Source: Oasisia sp. SBJ-2009
Lineage: Eukaryota > Annelida > Polychaeta > Sabellida > Siboglinidae
Direction of reading: 5' to 3'
Length of the DNA: 64,000 nucleotides
NCBI GenBank assembly: GCA_964017155.1
Contig: OZ024858.1
Coordinates: forward strand, 21,112,157 to 21,176,156
Shown here: positions 55,425-64,000 of the stretch, piece after piece
Layout: the number at the start of each line of letters is the position of its first letter
How positions within the stretch are numbered: position 1 is the stretch's first letter
Translations under genes and position numbers: made by a program
Notes under the pieces: generated by a model
What the model was told of the DNA's origin: nothing
The model's database searches: none
Seen by the model: the letters and a program-made list of their open reading frames with translations, nothing else

Positions 55425-56810
55425 GGGCGCCACCTGTCCCTCGCAGACGTGCCGCGGGCAGCCACTGGCCGGGCACTGCCACAGGCAACATTTTGTACTC
55501 GACCGTTCAAATGTTAAACATTCTTTCCTTTGGCAGCCTTGGCCGGTATCTTTTCTCTGCCATATTTGCAATGTTTTAATGATATTAAGTGAGATTTTAA
55601 CTTGTTTTCTTATATGCTTTTATAATGAAATGTTGTTTATGTGTGAATGTGTATGTGTGCGTATGGTATTCAGGGACACACAGTTCAGAGTTGATATATA
55701 ATCGGAGATCATTTAGCATAATTGGCGCTTCTGTTACACGGAGTGAATCGATTGACCATTTCGGTGAATATTCACATTGTGTATGTATATACATTGTGTA
55801 TGTCTTGTATATACAGTATGTACATGCAACAAAGTGCTAAAACATTACATTCACAGCTGGCATAGCCATGGGTGTTCATGCTTCTCATGTGATTGGTATT
55901 TCTTCAAATGTCAACATTTTCGGATGTTCACGTCTATATTAATGTGTGATGTTTGGTCATTTGACGCTGCTGGTGACAGTTCGTGTGTTTGTAAATGTTC
56001 CTCCTATGCAAGTCGGTTACTACTGTGTTACATGAGGTACTCAATGAAGGGAAATCATGTCTTTGTGAATTGTTAGTAACTGGATGCCAGTGGAATATTG
56101 TCCTGGTCAGTTTAAAATTGGCATAGCTGTGTTATTTGTAGGCACAACTAAACAGGCTTTTCACCAACAATATGTCTGTGACTAAAAATGGGGTAACTGG
56201 AACTGAAACTGTGCCAACACTGGCTGATCTTATATAATTTGTTGCTATAGATTTTTTAACATTCATATGTGTAAATAAGATTCACGTTTGTTTAAAATAT
56301 TGAGAGTTTTCCTGTGCAGTGAACCTTCAGTTTGTATCTCTTGATGACCAGCACAGACATTCCTCAAGTTTTGTGTGTATGTGATGTAATTTCTATACTA
56401 ACCCGACACAGTTTATGGGTAGAATGTACTATTTACGATATATAAATTGCAATGTTCTATGTTACACGTGAATGCAGACAGAATGTATGTTGTATTGTGT
56501 TTTATATGAGATTTATATGTAAACATATCTTTAGAGGAGTGGGAATCGTGACGTTTGTGCCACAGTTTTCTTGTGGACGGAGGTGTATGTCTGACTGATG
56601 GGATTCTCCCAAGATGTAGTAAGCTTTGTAAGGTCCATAGTTAGGTGAACGCTGCTACTGCCAAATACATGTTAGCGGAGAAACGGAGACGCCATCACTG
56701 CAGAACTAATCTTACAGCAGTAGTCGGACGCTAGGTATAGGCACACTGCTGTCACTAGGATATTTTAATATGTATATTTCGAAGCCAATAAAGTCTGAAT
56801 GATAAACCTT
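55425..56810 (+). other. Probable 3' UTR of the cadherin gene
   Basis: About 1.4 kb without convincing coding content between the stop codon and the AATAAA at 56787. It is AT-rich and has no obvious transposon body. Confidence 0.65.
56787..56792 (+). terminator. Polyadenylation signal AATAAA of the cadherin gene
   Basis: Canonical hexamer, about 1.36 kb past the stop; cleavage would be expected near 56805-56820. Other AATAAA hexamers exist in AT-rich DNA, so the choice rests on position after the last exon and before the next repeat. Confidence 0.6.
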
Positions 56811-57099
56811 GCACTTGTATTTATTCATGAGATGGACACCATCTTTTAAGAACCGGATACGTGAATGTTGGCAAAGTCAAAGGTTTCAAGTTTCTAAAGG
56901 TTTTCATAGGCCAGGCTACAATTGAATTGTTGGCTGTTACAAAACAGTACAATCTGACTCTGTGTCTTGTATCTACATTGATTGATTTTATTTTATATAA
57001 ATTGTCAACACTACGAATATACAAAAAAGGAAATACAATGTACAATATAAAAATGACAACAATTACCAAGTTGAGTAGATAAAGTTAAATAAGGTTATG

Positions 57100-57400
57100 T
57101 AACAAGATTGCCACCTAGAGAATCAACTTTAGATGGCAGATGGACAAGGATGACCGTTGGCTTATTAACAGTCCAATCTATCTATCTAAGTGTATTAGGT
57201 ATGTTGATTATTTTTAACATTAACACTACTACCTGTTCCATTCACTTATTGTTCTTTGTGAAAATGATCATTTTCTCATATCTAGTCTACACTGCTTCTT
57301 TGCTAATGTAACTCCATGCCCTCTAGTCCTTATCTCTTCCTTAACCGAGAAAAAATAGTTCTCTATATTTTAATACCCATTCAATAAGTTAGTATAATAA
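57100..57400 (-). mobile_element. Non-LTR retrotransposon 3' fragment (third family), minus strand
   Basis: aacaagattgccacctagag through gtaactccatgccctctagt matches the copy at 50275-50530 with many small differences. It lies just past the cadherin 3' end. Confidence 0.7.
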
Positions 57401-57925
57401 ATGGTGTCAAAGGTTCCAGCAATATAATTTAAAATATTTGTTCTCATAGTTATACAGGTATACATTTAGAATAAAAAATTTGCGCCATAATTTGTATCAA
57501 TGTCGATTCCAAGTAACCTAGCTAATGTCTTGTAAAACACATGATGTGATAAAGTTAGTTGTACTATGGACCCGCATGGTGATAGGCCCTACTGGTTATT
57601 TTATGCACGTAGGCCCTATCATTTATCGATGAAAGTACCCTTATATTCCCTACAAAAAAAGAACAACAAAGATATCCTCTCTTACACTCAGAGTGCTGGA
57701 CTACGCTCAGCACGTATACGTAATCAAACGCATGCGTAGTCTGAATGTACAGATCAGGCCATTGATCAATACGAGGGTAGGCGCATTTGCTGAACGTAAT
57801 GGACAAGTCCGTCTCGCGGAATTACACGTACGTTTGCGCCAATCAGATACTAGCGACTACTGTGACGTATCTACGGAAGCCCGTTGGCGCCATGATGAAA
57901 AATATATTTTTCTGACAGTCGCTAT

Positions 57926-58388
57926 ATAATTATCTGGCGGCAGCCACTTAATTATCTGGCGGTCGCCACTTAATTATCTGGCGGCCGCCACTTAATTATA
58001 TGGCGGTCGCCACTTATTTATCTGGCGGTCGCCACTTAATTATCTGGCGGTCGCCACTTAATTATCTGGCGGCCGCCACTTAATTATATGGCGGTCGCCA
58101 CTTATTTATATGGCGGTCGCCACTTAATTATCTGGCGGTCGCCACTTAAATATATGGCGGCAGCCACTTAATTATCTGGCGGCAGCCACTTAATTATCTG
58201 GCGGCCGCCACTTAATTATCTGGCGGTCGCCACTTAATTATTTGGCGGTCGCCACTAAATTATCTGGCGGCAGCCACTTAATTATCTGGCGGCAGCCACT
58301 TAATTATCTGGCGGCCGCCACTTATTTATCTGGCGGCCGCCACTTAATCGGCCGCGAGATAATTAAGTGGCGGCCGCCAGATAATTAA
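57926..58388. repeat. 22-bp palindromic-unit array, about 21 copies
   Basis: Unit cttaattatctggcggtcgc ca, with tggcggccgcca forming a perfect 12-bp palindrome in several copies. The last copies are inverted (agataattaagtggcggccg), so the array can fold back on itself. Confidence 0.93.
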
Positions 58389-59624
58389 ATAACGATCAGC
58401 GAAACGTTCTTGTAGCATGTCGTTCATTTGCTAATCGACTTTTCCATTTTGTTAATCTATCTCCCTAAATGTGGATGTACCAGTAGATGTCATATGCCCT
58501 GAGGAACAGAGAGAACAACAACGTACACGTTGAACATTTTAATATGTAAACTTGTTATTCAACCAATGATATCCTGTGCAAATGGTGCAATTATAACAAG
58601 AAAAAACGATTCTGAATAAGTTAGTATATCCTACACTCTCTGGGTAATCCATTCCAAGACAAAACCAATTTCTGTATTGCATCTCCATGAAATGCTACAT
58701 TTTTATAAAGCTCCAGTAATATTATACGCATGAACGTAAGCATGCATACATTTTGCATTTAAACATCATAATGATCATTCAACAATAAACAGCTGTGTGG
58801 CAATAAATGACCATGTAAACACCACATGTAAATGAACTGCACTATCGGCAACAAGTTACTATAACATTATAACAAATTCATCCTAATGCATCTCCTCTAA
58901 TGCATATACATATGTTAGCATAGTGTAAAAAATATACCGCCTAATGATTTATACTGTGCCATTATACAAAATAATGTTGACAAAGCACTCTTGTCTAAGT
59001 ACTGTAATTTGAAGCACGTGCACATTACTGTCAAGTTATCATGCGTTTTTGTTAGTCCACAGTTAATATCCATGCCTACAGACAAACTACGAAGTGAAAG
59101 TTCACACATGACAACAGAGCACTTGCCAGTATTATGTGGTAATTTATATATTGTTTAGATACATAACTAGCCCTACTTCTTAAAGCCATATCGCTCTATG
59201 AAAAACGTTAACATAATCATCTCTTGCATATTTTTTTATAATTAGGGTTTTCTATTTTGAATTATGTTGAAATTCAAGTCATACAGTGACAAAGTATGAA
59301 TGTACTACAAAACATAAGTCACAGCAACAGTGGTATGCAAATTAACAGGAAATGACATAAACGAATGTTAATGCAACGTTTATCTTTTACAGGGATAACT
59401 TTGCAAATATACATTTTCAAAATGCTGCTTCTCTTTCACTCGACAACTTTGCAACAATATCATAGACATGCCATAAAGTATACTTTATGGCACTAAAAAT
59501 ACCACGGATAACATGATCATTTAGGAGGTTTCTGCTACGGATTCGCTCGATGTTTCACATGGTCGCCGTGAACGGAAGCGCCATCTAAAGTGTGTTGCCA
59601 TGACGACTCAAATCACGTGACGAC
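58389..59624. other. Intergenic and likely 3' UTR of the peflin-like gene, nothing else recognised
   Basis: AT-rich. The minus-strand 3' UTR must lie in here, but I could not choose a polyadenylation signal with confidence. Confidence 0.45.
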
Positions 59625-63937
<4,313 letters not shown>

Positions 63938-64000
63938 CTGTCATTCAAAACAACCCCATCACTAATGTGACAACGACGTATCGCAGCTTACAGCAGGGAG

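Noticed and set aside
57693..57929. 78-codon open frame between the two genes
   Set aside because: No recognised domain, no splice or start context, and it runs into the palindromic array; kept as intergenic.

Overview
The window is eukaryotic, from an intron-rich invertebrate genome crowded with tandem repeats. It shows GT-AG introns, many small phase-0 exons, tRNA-derived SINE-like repeats, 3' fragments of non-LTR retrotransposons, a non-autonomous hAT transposon and more than a dozen minisatellite arrays. A marine bilaterian is plausible, but the sequence alone does not fix the phylum.

Positions 13 to about 56,810 (+ strand) hold the 3' part of one very large gene for a single-pass membrane protein of the cadherin superfamily. 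I could chain 58 exons by splice sites and reading phase into an open frame of about 3,065 residues, ending at the TGA at 55422-55424. The gene's 5' end lies left of the window. Exons e1-e46 are all phase 0 and encode 24 cadherin-repeat units, normally two exons per unit (about 61 + 41 codons); two units sit in single fused exons (e11, e20). Exons e47-e58 differ in phase and encode a more canonical last cadherin repeat ([21 protein letters not shown]), a juxtamembrane region beginning LISPENR like the membrane-adjacent domain of the cadherin-23/protocadherin-15 group, one transmembrane helix (e55) and a cytoplasmic tail ending in T-I-L, a class I PDZ-ligand form. Nearly all earlier repeats replace the calcium-binding linker DxNDNxPxF with a xR(N/D)xxxPxF form.

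The introns are mostly repeats. Several minisatellites start or stop exactly at a splice site and have copied it many times. The clearest is a 44-bp unit repeated about 86 times (6001-9790), in which every copy carries both the acceptor of exon e9 and a GTGAGA donor-like site six bases later. Others sit at the acceptors of e29 and e39 and at the donors of e6, e15, e21 and e43. A 3.3-kb array of 22-bp units with higher-order structure fills the intron between e17 and e18.

From about 56,815 to 59,624 is an intergenic or 3'-flanking stretch with a retrotransposon fragment and a palindromic 22-bp array. On the minus strand, 63,937 down to 59,625 holds the last five exons of a penta-EF-hand gene most like peflin, tail-to-tail with the cadherin gene; its N-terminal exons lie beyond the right edge. 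No functional link between the two genes is evident from the sequence.
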